A stretch of 64,000 bases of DNA from Populus alba (taxonomy: Eukaryota > Streptophyta > Magnoliopsida > Malpighiales > Salicaceae). Below the pieces are notes generated by a model. That model was not told the origin of the DNA and did no database searches. It saw nothing but the letters and a program-made list of their open reading frames with translations. Every line of letters begins with the position of its first letter. Positions within the stretch are counted from its first letter, which is position 1. Below are positions 13,255-26,946 of this stretch, piece by piece. The position numbers were made by a program, and so were the translations under genes. The stretch lies in the NCBI RefSeq assembly GCF_005239225.2, contig NC_133292.1, positions 8,466,985 to 8,530,984 on the forward strand. The letters are read 5' to 3'.

Positions 13255-13565
13255 AGATGTTTGGATTATTAAAGAATAATATAAATTATATCTGGAGATC
13301 TTATTTAACAGCTTAAATTATTGGATTGAGATGGTTATTTGAGATTATTTTAGAACCTTAATGACTAAGCGGTCACATGTTTGAATCTCACCATTTCTAT
13401 TTATGTAATAAAAATTAAGCACAAGTTAGTGTGGGCCTGTGCAAGTTTCAAGATCAGAGGGTTTTCACTTGAGGGAATGTGTTAGATAATAATATAAATC
13501 ATATTCTAAAACCTCATCTAACAGCTTAAACTATTAGATTAAGATAATTTACTTATATTTAACAT
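13255..13565. repeat. Pair of related repeats, retroelement-like debris
   Basis: Two similar stretches, about 13,270-13,350 and 13,483-13,560, share a motif of the form ATAATATAAAT...ATCT...ACAGCTTAAA.TATT.GATT. This motif is reminiscent of LTR ends or of tRNA-derived repeats in plants. A B-box-like TGTTTGAATCTC lies between them. The class is uncertain. Confidence 0.3.
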
Positions 13566-13861
13566 CATTTTTAAAGCTGAATATTACATTTCTTTTAAAA
13601 AATTAAAATTTGAGGTACATGTGCACTTTTATTTATTTTTTATAAAGTTAATCTAACAATGTATTTTGAAAATTATATATATCCCGATCCTTGGTTAATG
13701 ATACGATGAATTTGTGTTTCATTTTTTTTTTTCGTTTCTCATCTTCAAGGTCCTGTATTTATGTGCTTCTTCTGATCTATCTACCCTGTCCTAAACATCT
13801 TCATGCTTTCTCTCGCTCTATCTCTAGCTAGCCAAACAAACCTTCATCAAAATAGCAGTAA

Positions 13862-14595
13862 GAACATCTCCAACTGGAGAGGCAAATGAAAAGACAAAAT
13901 TAAAAAGATATCCTTTTAGCTTTTATTTTCTTAATTAAGCATTCCAACCCAGCAGCCAACTGGGAAGACAAAATAGCTCTTTAAGTTGAGAGGAGCTATT
14001 TTTACATGTTACTGTAGAAATAGCAAAAAAAAAGTAACTTTGCCAATGGCTATTTTTATAGCCATTGGTCAACAATATTTTTTTTTTCTTTAAAAACAAG
14101 GAAATAAACTTGTTCTTGTTTTAAATTTTTTCAAAGCATGATTTTTTTTTAAAAAAAATTGAAAATCAAAATTTAAAATATTAATGGTTTTTTCAAAGTT
14201 TGAATTTAAATTTACTTTTAAAAAATTAAATTTTTAACAGTAACATATAAAATTGAAAATTAAAAATATTCATATAAATAAATTTTAAGTTTAATTTTAA
14301 ATTATATCTTTTAACTTTCATATTATTTCATTAAATTTTATATTATTTTTATAAATTACTCATATTAATTATATAATTAATTACATCATAATTATATTAT
14401 ATATAAAATATCTAAATTAGTTACATAATTATATAAAAATAAATTTAACATGAAATATATTAAAATATAAATGGCTTTTCTAAATAGCTTTTTACCATTG
14501 GAATGCATATAATCAAAAAAGCTATATTTATACTATTCAAAAAGTCATTTTATCAATTTAACTTCTCAATTTGGCTTTTTGCATTGGAGATGCTC
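13862..14595. mobile_element. Tourist/PIF-Harbinger-type MITE
   Basis: A 734-base non-coding AT-rich element. The left end reads GAACATCTCCAACTGG; the reverse complement of the right end reads GAGCATCTCCAATGCA. It is flanked on both sides by TAA (13859-13861 and 14596-14598), the 3-base TWA target duplication of PIF/Harbinger elements. There is no transposase, so it is non-autonomous. Confidence 0.7.
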
Positions 14596-14599
14596 TAAG

Positions 14600-15050
14600 A
14601 AAATCACTTCTGTGCTTTCTCCACCAAAACAAGTTCTAAACTTGTTACCTTCAAATGTCTCCAGCTCTTTTCTTTTGCATTTCGTACTAAAAAAATGATA
14701 AAATTCTTTGTGGTGGACAGTTTAGCAATGACAAATCTTTTAAGAGACCGGGGCGGGCAGTAGCCTCCCCTAAGATTTTTCATTTTTTCCATCGTATATA
14801 CATTTAAATCCCTGTGATTTATAGTATTCAATTATACCCCTACATTTCAAAATCTATTTGCAATTAAATCTTTTATTTATAATTTTTCTTCTTTTTAAAA
14901 GCTAACCCCTCCCTCTATACGCACATATATACATATGCACACACACATTAATCTCAAGCAATAAAATACACATTTTAAAAGAATAATGCTTGCAAAATAG
15001 CCTTTTTTTTCAAGGAAAAGTTATGGTTATTGTAAGGCTTGATGAGCTCA
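14600..15050. other. Intergenic DNA
   Basis: AT-rich, with a short CA/TA-rich tract at about 14,925-14,950. A 75-codon frame on the minus strand is not recognised. Confidence 0.4.
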
Positions 15051-15052
15051 AT

Positions 15053-15280
15053 AAGTTCTTTATTGTGATTTCTTTCACTACGAATGAAATTTGCAACGAA
15101 AATGAAATTTTTGTTTTGAAAGGTTTTAAGTACGCAAAGAAATTTCAACCATGGAGGTAATTATAACGAAAATCCTTCGGGACGACAGCACATGGGATTT
15201 TTTTTTTTTGGCATGATCTTTTCAATTTACTACTAGTAGCAAATTTCATTCGTAGTAAAAGAAATCACAATAAAGAACTT
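15053..15280. repeat. Long inverted repeat (42-base arms)
   Basis: The arms 15053-15094 and 15239-15280 are reverse complements with a single mismatch, separated by a 144-base spacer. It could be a foldback/MITE relic or a hairpin-RNA locus. No open frame is present. Confidence 0.75.
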
Positions 15281-15400
15281 GTTATAAATGACAAGAAAAA
15301 AAAATCAACATTAAAAGACTTCTTTCTCCTCCCTCTCCATAACATCACAAAATCCCCATAATTTTATTCAATTCTACAAATATTCCAATAAATTTCTATC

Positions 15401-15575
15401 CTTACATCTCCATTATAATGTTCAATAGAGTCCGAGCTAACTCTAATAAAGTTTGGATGGGTTTTAGCTGCTGACCCGGAAAAGCTCCTTACATCTTCAT
15501 TTTAATGTTAAATATAGTCCGAGCTAACTCTAATTAAGTTGAGATGGGTTTTAGCTGCTGATCCGGAAAAGCTTT
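15401..15575. repeat. Two-copy tandem repeat, 87-base unit
   Basis: Units begin at 15401 and 15488. Both contain AGTCCGAGCTAACTCTAAT and GATGGGTTTTAGCTGCTGA, followed by CCGGAAAAGCT. They differ by scattered substitutions. Confidence 0.75.
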
Positions 15576-16496
15576 GCATTATCATTTCCACTTCTTGATA
15601 ATTTTTCTGTCATTTTCTCTTTGTTCGAACGTTTTTCCAATGAACTCGGAGGCCAATTGTAAGGTTTCTTGGCTCTGTAAGAATCCGCATTTCATTTTCA
15701 GATCTTTTGCCTCCGGGGGTGCCGGTGGGCGGTGGCGTTGTTAATAACTTGCAAAAGTTGCCATGACAAGGAGGATGTCGAAAAGATTCAAGAAATACAT
15801 TTTGCCTTGAGAATCTTCAATTGTTGTTTTCATGTGACGTACGTGGTTCTTCGAACTCACATTTATCGCTTTATATTGATAATCGCTTACAATAGGTACC
15901 TTTGCAAGTACTGTTCTCCTCGGTATCAACAATGCCGAAACTGTTACTAATTGGAACCATGTACTTCGTTGGAAAGTGCGTACGTAGCAAGAATTTGTTC
16001 CCCACATACCTGGTGTGTATATTTTGCAGCAAGAATTTTGTTTGCAGGAATGATTCTAGCAAAACATGACAAATATTAGAACATATAATTGTAGTTTCAC
16101 TTAACAATCATGGTATGGTGTGCTCTGGTCTGGTCTGTTAGATGAATTGAAACTACCAAAAAAGTTCTAAGTATCTATGGAGTCCATGTTAATTGAGTAA
16201 TGATGTGTTCTGACCTGACCACCTCAAAAAGTTAAGGACCAGTTCCGATGGTCGGAGAACAAAAAAAAAAAAACCCACTTCCGCTCCTGTAAAATGATAA
16301 ATAATGAAAAAACGATATACATTTGTCCTTTGAAAAATAAGTTAAGATTCGCCGGGCTTTAGAGTTAAGACCCAGCTTTCTTATGGGCCTTCTTGGGCCC
16401 TAACAATATGCACTTATATTTCTTGATTCTAAAACAAACAACATTTGGGAAACAATTGGCTTCCCTAGTCCAGATAGTCCTATGATAAACCAGGCT

Positions 16497-16535
<39 letters not shown>

Positions 16536-17266
16536 CTAGATTTCTTACTAAAGTTCGCAATTCTACATGACCATGTAGTGCATTCGTGTTTCTGTAGGCC
16601 CGGTTGCTAAATACCAAGTTATTATAGATGGAGCTGCCCAACACTTGCCAGATGGGTTTAAAGATGAACTACCCGAGGCCCAAACTATCTACTTCCTTTT
16701 AAACTATTAGTCCCCTCATGTTGTGGGCCTATCCATATAATGATATTTTGAATATTACAGACAACAATTAATTATTTTTTACTAAAGCTTTTATATGCTA
16801 TTTAAAATATTACATAATCCAATCCATAATCCAAGCGTTGTCCTGAGCAGTTTCATTTCATAAATTTTCACGCAGTGCATAAAATATCAAAATGCCAAAA
16901 CCATTCAAGAATTTTACAATCTCTTGTTCAAAAAACATGTATTTGAAGAACAGTGATTTTGGATTCCTTCAAATACAGTGGAAAACTTATCTTATTTAAA
17001 AGGCCTCCACAACTTTAGATGAATATTGCAAAATGAATAATATATGTATATCTGGAGTGTTAGTTAAGGTGATCAACACTATTTGGAAAAATAAAATACA
17101 AAGCCCAAATATATGTATATAAAACGGATACACGGCCTTAGAATTTAGTGGCAAATTTATTTATAATTTAATTAGAGGGCAATCCCTCATTTAGTTGTCT
17201 TATTTCTACTGGTATACATTAAAGGTATAAATATGTTGCTATAATATAATGGTACGTGATGCATTC
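15576..17266. other. Intergenic DNA with a 38-T homopolymer
   Basis: Overlapping 70-90-codon frames at 15,730-16,110 on both strands are not recognised. An uninterrupted T-run covers about 16,498-16,535. The rest is AT-rich with nothing supported as a gene. Confidence 0.5.
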
Positions 17267-17887
17267 TTAGTTCCCAAATTTGGCCTTGTAGTCCCTCCAC
17301 AACTGATCAACAGGCTTTCCTAGCAGCTCAACAAAGAAGTTATCACTGTAAGTAACCCTCATCTTCTTGTTAAGTTCTGCCACAAACCCATTTCTAAGAT
17401 CATTGCAGTAGTCCAGAAACCTAGCTGTAACACTATACCCTTGATCCCAGCTGTCACCCTCCCCTGGTTTCACCCACTGGCTAGGTGCATAGTTAGCTTT
17501 TAGCCTCATAAAATCAGCAATCCCTTCGATCAATCCAACAGGAGCTTTCGTGCCCGCGGAGCCGTCCCATTGCCAAGTGTGTGCCATCTCATGGTAAAGC
17601 ACGCCATTGAAATCCCATTTGATGTCACCTTTAATGCCTTCAATGTAATCGTCACCTACATGAATCTCGTTGTTGCTTGCGTAGGCGATCCCTTCCATGT
17701 CGTCGACAAACAAGGACACACGAGGCACGTCCTTTCTGTCTGCTTCAGTATTTTGCTGGAAGAGTCTCCAGAAGAAGATAGTTGCTTGATCCATCGTCTT
17801 TATGGTGTAATTGTCTCCAAGTTCGTTACTGAATCGGATGCCACCAGGGGTCGTTGGAGCCCAATTGATAACAGTGTGACTAGGCAT
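17267..17887 (-). CDS. Basic secretory protein family, signal peptide disrupted
   Basis: A plant BSP-domain protein (putative zinc metallopeptidase-like, relatives of tobacco NtPRp27). As it stands the frame from the ATG at 17887 gives 206 residues with HEMAH at 99-103 followed by a Trp-rich segment, an EGIADF motif, and the usual YCNDLRNGFV C-terminal region. Family members normally begin with a secretion signal. Here the natural upstream ATG (17947, ~50 bases from a TATA box at 17992-18001) opens a hydrophobic start (MACLSIFLAIFF) that hits stop codons at once. The next frame over continues as a signal-like sequence up to the domain, so small frame-shifting indels have separated signal from domain. 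It is either a pseudogene or a cytosolic variant. The domain itself looks intact. Confidence 0.8.
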   Translation of the reverse strand: MPSHTVINWAPTTPGGIRFSNELGDNYTIKTMDQATIFFWRLFQQNTEADRKDVPRVSLFVDDMEGIAYASNNEIHVGDDYIEGIKGDIKWDFNGVLYHEMAHTWQWDGSAGTKAPVGLIEGIADFMRLKANYAPSQWVKPGEGDSWDQGYSVTARFLDYCNDLRNGFVAELNKKMRVTYSDNFFVELLGKPVDQLWRDYKAKFGN

Positions 17888-17908
17888 TGATATTTAGGGT
17901 CGTTAGGG

Positions 17909-17947
17909 TTAGAAGAAAATAGCGAGGAAGATAGATAGGCAAGCCAT
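17909..17947 (-). pseudogene. Orphaned signal-peptide start of the BSP gene
   Basis: ATG at 17947 with 12 codons, then TAA, followed by two more in-frame TAA codons before the ATG at 17887. The residues are those of a signal-peptide core. The spacing to the TATA box makes this the likely first AUG of the transcript. Confidence 0.7.
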
Positions 17948-17991
17948 TATAATGGTGTTCTCTTTGCTTGATCATGTGTTGTGTTGCTCTG

Positions 17992-18001
17992 CCCTTTTAT
18001 A
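17992..18001 (-). promoter_or_regulatory. TATA box of the reverse-strand BSP gene
   Basis: TATAAAAGGG on the minus strand, 45 bases upstream of the ATG at 17947. This spacing supports that ATG as the original start. Confidence 0.6.
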
Positions 18002-18376
18002 AAGATTTTTTTGGTAATTACTAAGCCTACTGAATAACGTTGAATGCTTCGGTTGTTGTTTTGTACAAGTTGTTTAAAGAGATATTTTTTTTTTAGTTTA
18101 ACGTGGGTTTTTTAGTCCGGTATTTCATTCTTATCTTGCGTGCACAAAACTCATTTCATTTCATATCTTATTAGCTTATAATATTATCCATACACATATT
18201 AATTCAACAAACCCATGGACCCTGAAGTTTGGAACGAACATAGCATATAAGCAATAATAGCTCCAGTGGCCACCATCAAATGTTTTTCTTGCGTGGAGGT
18301 TTCCTAATTAATTGGGAGGGAAGGGGGCAATTGCCCCACGTGGCTTGAACAGTGTACTGGCATTGATGCTTTAAGA

Positions 18377-18494
18377 GAAGAATAGATAGGCAAATGATTG
18401 TTCTCTTTGCTTGATCAGTCTCTGCCCTTTTAAACTCTTACTAAGCCTACTGAACCATAACGTTGAATGCTTCGGTTTTTTGAATTGTTAAAGA
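18377..18494 (-). repeat. Duplicated BSP promoter relic without its gene
   Basis: It matches 17926-18080 through several blocks: AATAGATAGGCAA, TTCTCTTTGCTTGATCA, CTGCCCTTTTA, TTACTAAGCCTACTGAA and AACGTTGAATGCTTCGGTT. The copy of the start-codon region is deleted, and no BSP coding sequence follows. Confidence 0.7.
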
Positions 18495-20376
18495 GATTTT
18501 TAATAAGAATAGTCCAAAGTCAACTGAATTTGTGGATACATGCGCTCCACCCGGTAGAGTCTCAATTTTTCTCTGTTGAGAAAAAAAAAAAAAAAAAAAA
18601 CTTGGAATTTATCTCTCATTGGAATTTGGAAAAAAGTGCTAGCAGAGGTCAAGCGAGGGAGCCCTACTTTTAAAGAGGACGCAGTAGTCAATATACTTTT
18701 TTTTTTTTTGGCTAAGGTGCTGCTTTCCTTGACGGGGAAGGTTTCAACATTTCTGTTACGAAAGCATTTAATACCTTGGGGAAGGAGGAAGGAAACTTCT
18801 TGTAAGACCATTCTCGCTAGAAATATATCTAGAAACTAGAAACAGTTACAGATTGATCTGATCTAGAACAGCGGTCTCGTGCTTTGCTCATAAATCCTAA
18901 AAAGGAGCTCTCGGGGATTACATGACGATTGGAGGAAAACTAACTCCATTACTATGTGGTCTAGAGCCCACTGGTTGGGGTTAAAGGGACGGAATAGTAA
19001 AATATCCTCTTTTGCTCATCTGGTAATACAAATTAAAGAATCTATAATTCGAATGGAAATTTTATTTGGGTCTAATTCATAGAATAAATTAAAAGGTGTT
19101 CTATAGCATGTAATGCCGTGGCTAATTTTTAGAAAATCAGCTATGAATCTTTCATACTCGAACCCGACTTGATTAAGTTCAATGTATTTATTAGGCATTC
19201 ATAACTTGAAATCAAGCTATAGCTAGTTTACCTACTTGATACACAAATTGGGTAGAATATTCAAAGGATAATAACACAAGCGACCTTTGTCTTGTCGGGA
19301 TGCATGCTCGAACGAACAAGGATGAATGCCAAATTAATAATGGACATTTGCCCGCAAATTAAGCAGACAAATCTAGTGAATTTTTATGACTAGTATATGC
19401 AAGGCCAGGACAAAATGAACCCCATATTTGCAGGGACTAATCCAAGAAGGATCACTAACATTGGGGACCGAAAACCCTTTTTCCTTTAAGAAAGTAGAGG
19501 GCAAGTATTTAAGGACGTCAAGTTATTAAATCTTTTTTAGAGAAAAAAAAAAAAACAAGATTTAAGGATCAACGTAAATTTTCTATCTCTGGATTGGAGG
19601 GTGAAGTTTGTTAATAAAAGAATCACGTTAGGGAAAAAGGATTAAATTCTTCACTTTTAAGGGATTAAGCTTTTAAAAAACGAAGTGCCAAATATGTTAT
19701 ATCAACAAAGAGGAGGGCGCAAAATATTTTTTAACTTTGAGTGGTCAGGGCCTAGGGGTCTTGAATTTCCTATATTTCTTAGGAGCTGCAATAACTTGGT
19801 TGGAGTGAAAATTATGATTGATTTTTAAATAATTTTTATATTAAAATATTTTGATATCATTGTATTAAAATAATTTTAAAAAAATAAAAATATATTAATT
19901 TAAAATTAATAAAATAATTTTAATTTATTTTAAAAAATACTTTTAAAACCCAACACAAACAGAAATTTTTTTACGTGGGTGTTCAATTTAGTTTATAAAA
20001 GAGAATCTCAGCGTCTTTGGTGTATCGTAACGGTTGCTTTTTAAATAACTTTTCATGCTGAAATGTATGTTAATGATATTTTTTATTTTTTAAAAATTAT
20101 TTTTAACATTAACACATCAAAATAATCCAAAAGATGGGAACACGGTTTTGCACCACTTTCCAAACGTAGTATGTGTCAAAGATGGTAGGCGACACGGTTG
20201 CCCGCCTAATTGAATTACTGTTTTGAATTTTCGAGTTCGAGGTCGGCAGAGAGCCAAGTCAAAAGTCCTCTGGGCCTTCGAAATGAATTTTTGATTTTTG
20301 GTTTTCATAAAACCTCTTTTTATAAATAAATATTGATAATTACTCATTGAAGTTTAAAATTTCTTCCTACCTGATT
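18495..20376. other. Intergenic DNA with low-complexity runs and AT-rich repeats
   Basis: An A-run at about 18,581-18,600 and a T-run near 18,700 are present. Two AT-rich dispersed repeat copies lie at 19,800-19,965 and 20,010-20,115 (ATATTAAAATAATTT-type words). No gene was recognised. Confidence 0.45.
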
Positions 20377-20379
20377 ATC

Positions 20380-20387
20380 TATATAAA
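20380..20387 (+). promoter_or_regulatory. TATA box of the intact BSP gene
   Basis: TATATAAA 97 bases before the ATG at 20477. Confidence 0.5.
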
Positions 20388-20476
20388 CCATATACATTGC
20401 TACGACAAATACGTACCCTGCACAAATCAAAAACAGCAATAAGAAATCAACCTGTTTCACTACTGCTTGCTTGACC

Positions 20477-21151
20477 ATGTTTCGCCATGTTTATGTCCTC
20501 TCTTTGCTAGTACTCCTAGCAATCAACACCGTCTCAGCAGTGGACTACACTGTCACCAACAGAGCCACTGCAACTGCTGGTGGAGCCCGATTCATCACGG
20601 ACATCGGGGTCGATTACAGCAAGCAAACTCTAGCATCTGCTACAGATTTCATATGGGAGACCTTCCAGCAAACTAATGCTGCGGACAGAAAAAATATTCA
20701 GACAGTCAACTTGTTCATAGATGTCATGGATGGGGTTGCCTACGCAGTCAACGATGAAATCCATGTTAGCGACAGTTATATAGCAAGTTATTCAGGTGAT
20801 GTCAGAACAGAAATCACTGGGGTGCTTTACCATGAAATGACACACATATGGCAATGGAATGGTAATGGACAAGCCCCAGGTAAACTAATTGAAGGGATTG
20901 CTGATTTTGTAAGGTTGAAGGCGAACTATGCACCTAGTCACTGGGTGCAACCAGGGCAGGGTGACAGATGGGATCAAGGTTATGATGTTACGGCTAGGTT
21001 CTTGGACTATTGTAATGATCTTAGAAATGGGTTTGTTGCTGAGCTTAACAAGAAGATGATGACTGGCTATAGTGCTCAGTTCTTTGTTGATCTGCTAGGG
21101 AAGACCGTTGATCAGCTTTGGACAGACTACAAGGCTCGGTACGGGCAATAG
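20477..21151 (+). CDS. Basic secretory protein (BSP) family, intact
   Basis: A 224-residue secreted protein. The start is the ATG at 20477; a frame reading from TTG at 20471 adds two codons but is not an ATG. A signal peptide covers 1-21 (cleavage after VSA), and the mature protein starts VDYTVTN, the typical BSP N-terminus. HEMTH at 119-123, preceded by GVLY and followed by IWQWNGN, is the zinc-metallopeptidase-like motif. EGIADF, DQGYDVTARFLDYC and LLGKTVDQLW follow. BSPs are pathogenesis-related apoplastic proteins; peptidase activity has been proposed for the family. There are no introns. It is the only complete member of the local cluster (17.2-23.3 kb) and is divergently arranged to the broken copy. 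Confidence 0.93.
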   Translation: MFRHVYVLSLLVLLAINTVSAVDYTVTNRATATAGGARFITDIGVDYSKQTLASATDFIWETFQQTNAADRKNIQTVNLFIDVMDGVAYAVNDEIHVSDSYIASYSGDVRTEITGVLYHEMTHIWQWNGNGQAPGKLIEGIADFVRLKANYAPSHWVQPGQGDRWDQGYDVTARFLDYCNDLRNGFVAELNKKMMTGYSAQFFVDLLGKTVDQLWTDYKARYGQ

Positions 21152-22790
21152 AAGAGCTTGGCTAATTAAGAGCAGAATCTATGAAATTTTGTGTTTTCAG
21201 CAGCTCGGATCAAACCATATATTCTAAATAAAATTTGAATAAGATCCTTTCAGACTGGCAACAATATTGTTTCATGGACGTCAGAACATAAACGTTGTCT
21301 GTTTTTTCGGGTGTCTTCTTCATTTTGCTAGTTGTTGGACCACAAATCTCACAGACGCGAATAAGCAAAATCATTAACCGTGGAAAAAAAAGTAGAACTT
21401 CTCTCAAGTTATCCATGAATGCACGACTCCTACGTGATTTGCATGAAATATTTCTGTGAAAATTGACAGCTGACAATTCCATATCTTTATACCACTATGA
21501 CACCCAACTCACGTCACAATAAAATTCTCTAAGTCTCATAAACATGGAAAACTCATAAAAATATTTTCCATATTTTTGTGAACCCCGAGTAAATCATGTA
21601 TGTATAAATATTTGATTTGAAAGCAAATATCTTTGATCAATTTTTCTAAGTTTCATAAACATATGGAAATCTCATAAAAATATTTTCTAAAGTAACATTT
21701 TCTGCAAATTACAAATGTAGCCTAAATGATTTCGTATTATATACTAATAAATTTATCTTGCATTTTTTTTAAAAAAAAATTCTTAAGGAAAAATTATAAA
21801 CATATATATAACTAAAACTAGTTTTATTTCATTAGAACAATTAATAAATCACTAATAGGTGTAGACTTGGATAACAATTTTTTTTAAAGTAAATTTACAA
21901 TTTTGAACTCTTAAATATGGATTATGATTTGCAGCACGTGTAATTTTAGATCAGTTTGTTTTGTGCTTAAAAGAATAACTAAAGTAATTTATTTTTTATT
22001 TTTTAAATTAAAAATCAAAACCGAAACATTGTCACAAACACACTATACCAATAATATAAATCTTCATTCTACACGTCATCTCAGTGAAGAAACACATTAA
22101 CAACATTGTTTTAAAATTCCTTAATAGACATCAAAGCTTTCCGCGCAAGAAATCCTTAATTTAAGTTCTTAGCATGCAAACCAAAACATGTCTCTATTTT
22201 GTCATGTATTCAAAAGGTTTGAATCAACTTTAAATATACCTTTGCATATAATTGTCTTTGATTATCCTGGTGGATTATCTCCATTAATGTTGTTTCAAGT
22301 TACTCAGATCTAGGGAAAGAAACAACCATATAATTGCTTTTATTTTTCATTCCCCCACTTCATTGTCAACTTAGAGGTTCCCATCACAGATAATAAAGCG
22401 ATTTTCTTATTTAAGTTATTATTTTGTTTTATTGTTTTCAAAAGAGCGGTTTATTTAAGTTAGAATTCATGTTGCTTTTGATCACGCATGCTTTTCAATA
22501 CTTTACTGTATAGATGGTAGAAGTTGCTTTTTAAATTGATTTTTTTTAAAAATATATTAAAATAATATAATTTTTTTTAAAAAATTTTATTTTTGATATC
22601 AATATATTAAAATAATAATAATAAAAAATTTAAATAAGAAAAATTTACAATTTTTAAAATACGATTGGACGAGAAAAACAAAATACAACTTAAATTGGTA
22701 AAGAAAATTACACAACCTTTTCTTCTGATTTTTCTCCTCTTCTTTAATGTTCATCCTCTATCGTATTGGATTTCACGAGGCTTTGATTTG
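21152..22790. other. Intergenic DNA
   Basis: AT-rich. A 90-codon minus-strand frame just after the BSP stop is not recognised. An AT-rich dispersed repeat copy lies at about 22,520-22,630. No gene. Confidence 0.45.
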
Positions 22791-22794
22791 CACA

Positions 22795-23323
22795 GTCTAC
22801 ACGGTCACCAACAACGCTAGTGCAATGGCTGGTGGAGCCCATTTCATCATGTATATTAATGAGCTTGTATGTAGAATGAATGTGATTATTTTTTAAATAA
22901 TTTTTTATGTTAAAATATATATTAATGATATTTTTTTTAAAAAATTATTTTTAATATTAATATATTAAAATAATTTAAAAACACTGAAAATATATTAATT
23001 TAAAGTTAATAAATTTTTTTTTAATTTTTTTAAAAATATTTTAAAAATACAAAAAAAACAGACTGTTCAAGCAAATACTAGCACGCGTGACAGCTTTCGA
23101 ATGGAGGAACTTCCACCAGACTGACCCAGCAGATGGAGAAAATGTCCAAAGGGTTGCCTTTTTCATAATAGACATGGATGGTATTGGATACGCTGACAAC
23201 AACAGGATTCATGTCAGCAGCAACTGATAGAAAATGTCCAAAGTTTTAGTGCTCTGTACCTGGTTGATCTGCTGGGGAAGACTGTTGATGAGCTTTGAAT
23301 AGACTACCATGGACGGAAAATAG
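22795..23323 (+). pseudogene. Decayed BSP copy
   Basis: Three collinear BSP pieces remain. The first, at 22795-22863, reads VYTVTNNASAMAGGAHFI, the mature N-terminus. The second, about 23068-23229, reads FEW..FHQTDPAD then IDMDGIGYADNNRIHVSS and then a stop. The third, about 23250-23323, reads LVDLLGKTVDELW-like sequence, the C-terminus. An AT-rich dispersed repeat (about 22,870-23,060) interrupts it, and the central HExxH region is deleted. The signal peptide is missing. It cannot encode a working protein. Confidence 0.85.
22870..23060. mobile_element. AT-rich dispersed repeat inside the BSP pseudogene
   Basis: It shares the pattern TTTTTAAATAATTTTT.ATGTTAAAATAT...ATTAATTTAAA.TTAATAAA with the copy at 19,800-19,965 and others in the window. 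The ends are not sharply defined. It is probably a degraded MITE. Confidence 0.5.
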
Positions 23324-23900
23324 AACAACTTCGCTAATCGCTGAAATTATGAAAGGTTGCACGCTTGTAACCGTTTGCATCAATATATATATATAGGATA
23401 GGACTATTGCAGTGCCAACTTCTAAGCAAGGATGACTTTGGAATTGGCTTCCTTTCTGTAACATTGATTTCTTGCTTTTAATTGCAATGCCATGATTGTG
23501 ATCGACCACGACAGTGAAATATTTTTATACAAGTACGCATCCGACCGTTAACCCATTTTAAAAGCCGGTGTACATTTTGCCCTTTGCTTTCAAATTGGTT
23601 ATGGCATGGCCTGAGACAGTCAAAATTGAGTTTCTATCGGCTGCCCACATGAATCCACACACGTGTTGAAGTCATCCAATTATTTAGCTGTTCTTGAAAA
23701 GGTAAAAATGGAAAGAGTGAAGAAAATTGTTAAAAACTCTCACAGGGGGCAAAAACATTAGATATTTATTTCCATCTTTCAAGAGGACACTGACAGTCTG
23801 ATAAGTTTACAGTTTAAGAAGTTTTACTACGAGGAAAATGTGAAGATGGGTTACACAAAGCTCCAACATTTGGAGCAAATTTTTACCCCCAAGTATGTCA
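23324..23900. other. Intergenic / 3' UTR of the kinase gene
   Basis: No gene. The last ~150 bases before 23901 are likely 3' UTR of the minus-strand kinase gene. Confidence 0.4.

Positions 23901-26946
<3,046 letters not shown>

Noticed and set aside
17890..17910. Telomere-like CCCTAA words upstream of the BSP domain
   Set aside because: Only a few imperfect units, explained by the mutated signal-peptide region; not a telomeric repeat array.
18537..18830. Frames around the A-run at 18.58 kb on both strands
   Set aside because: They exist because of the homopolymer and show no recognised motif.
20471..20476. TTG start two codons before the ATG of the intact BSP gene
   Set aside because: Plant genes use ATG, and the signal peptide is complete from 20477.
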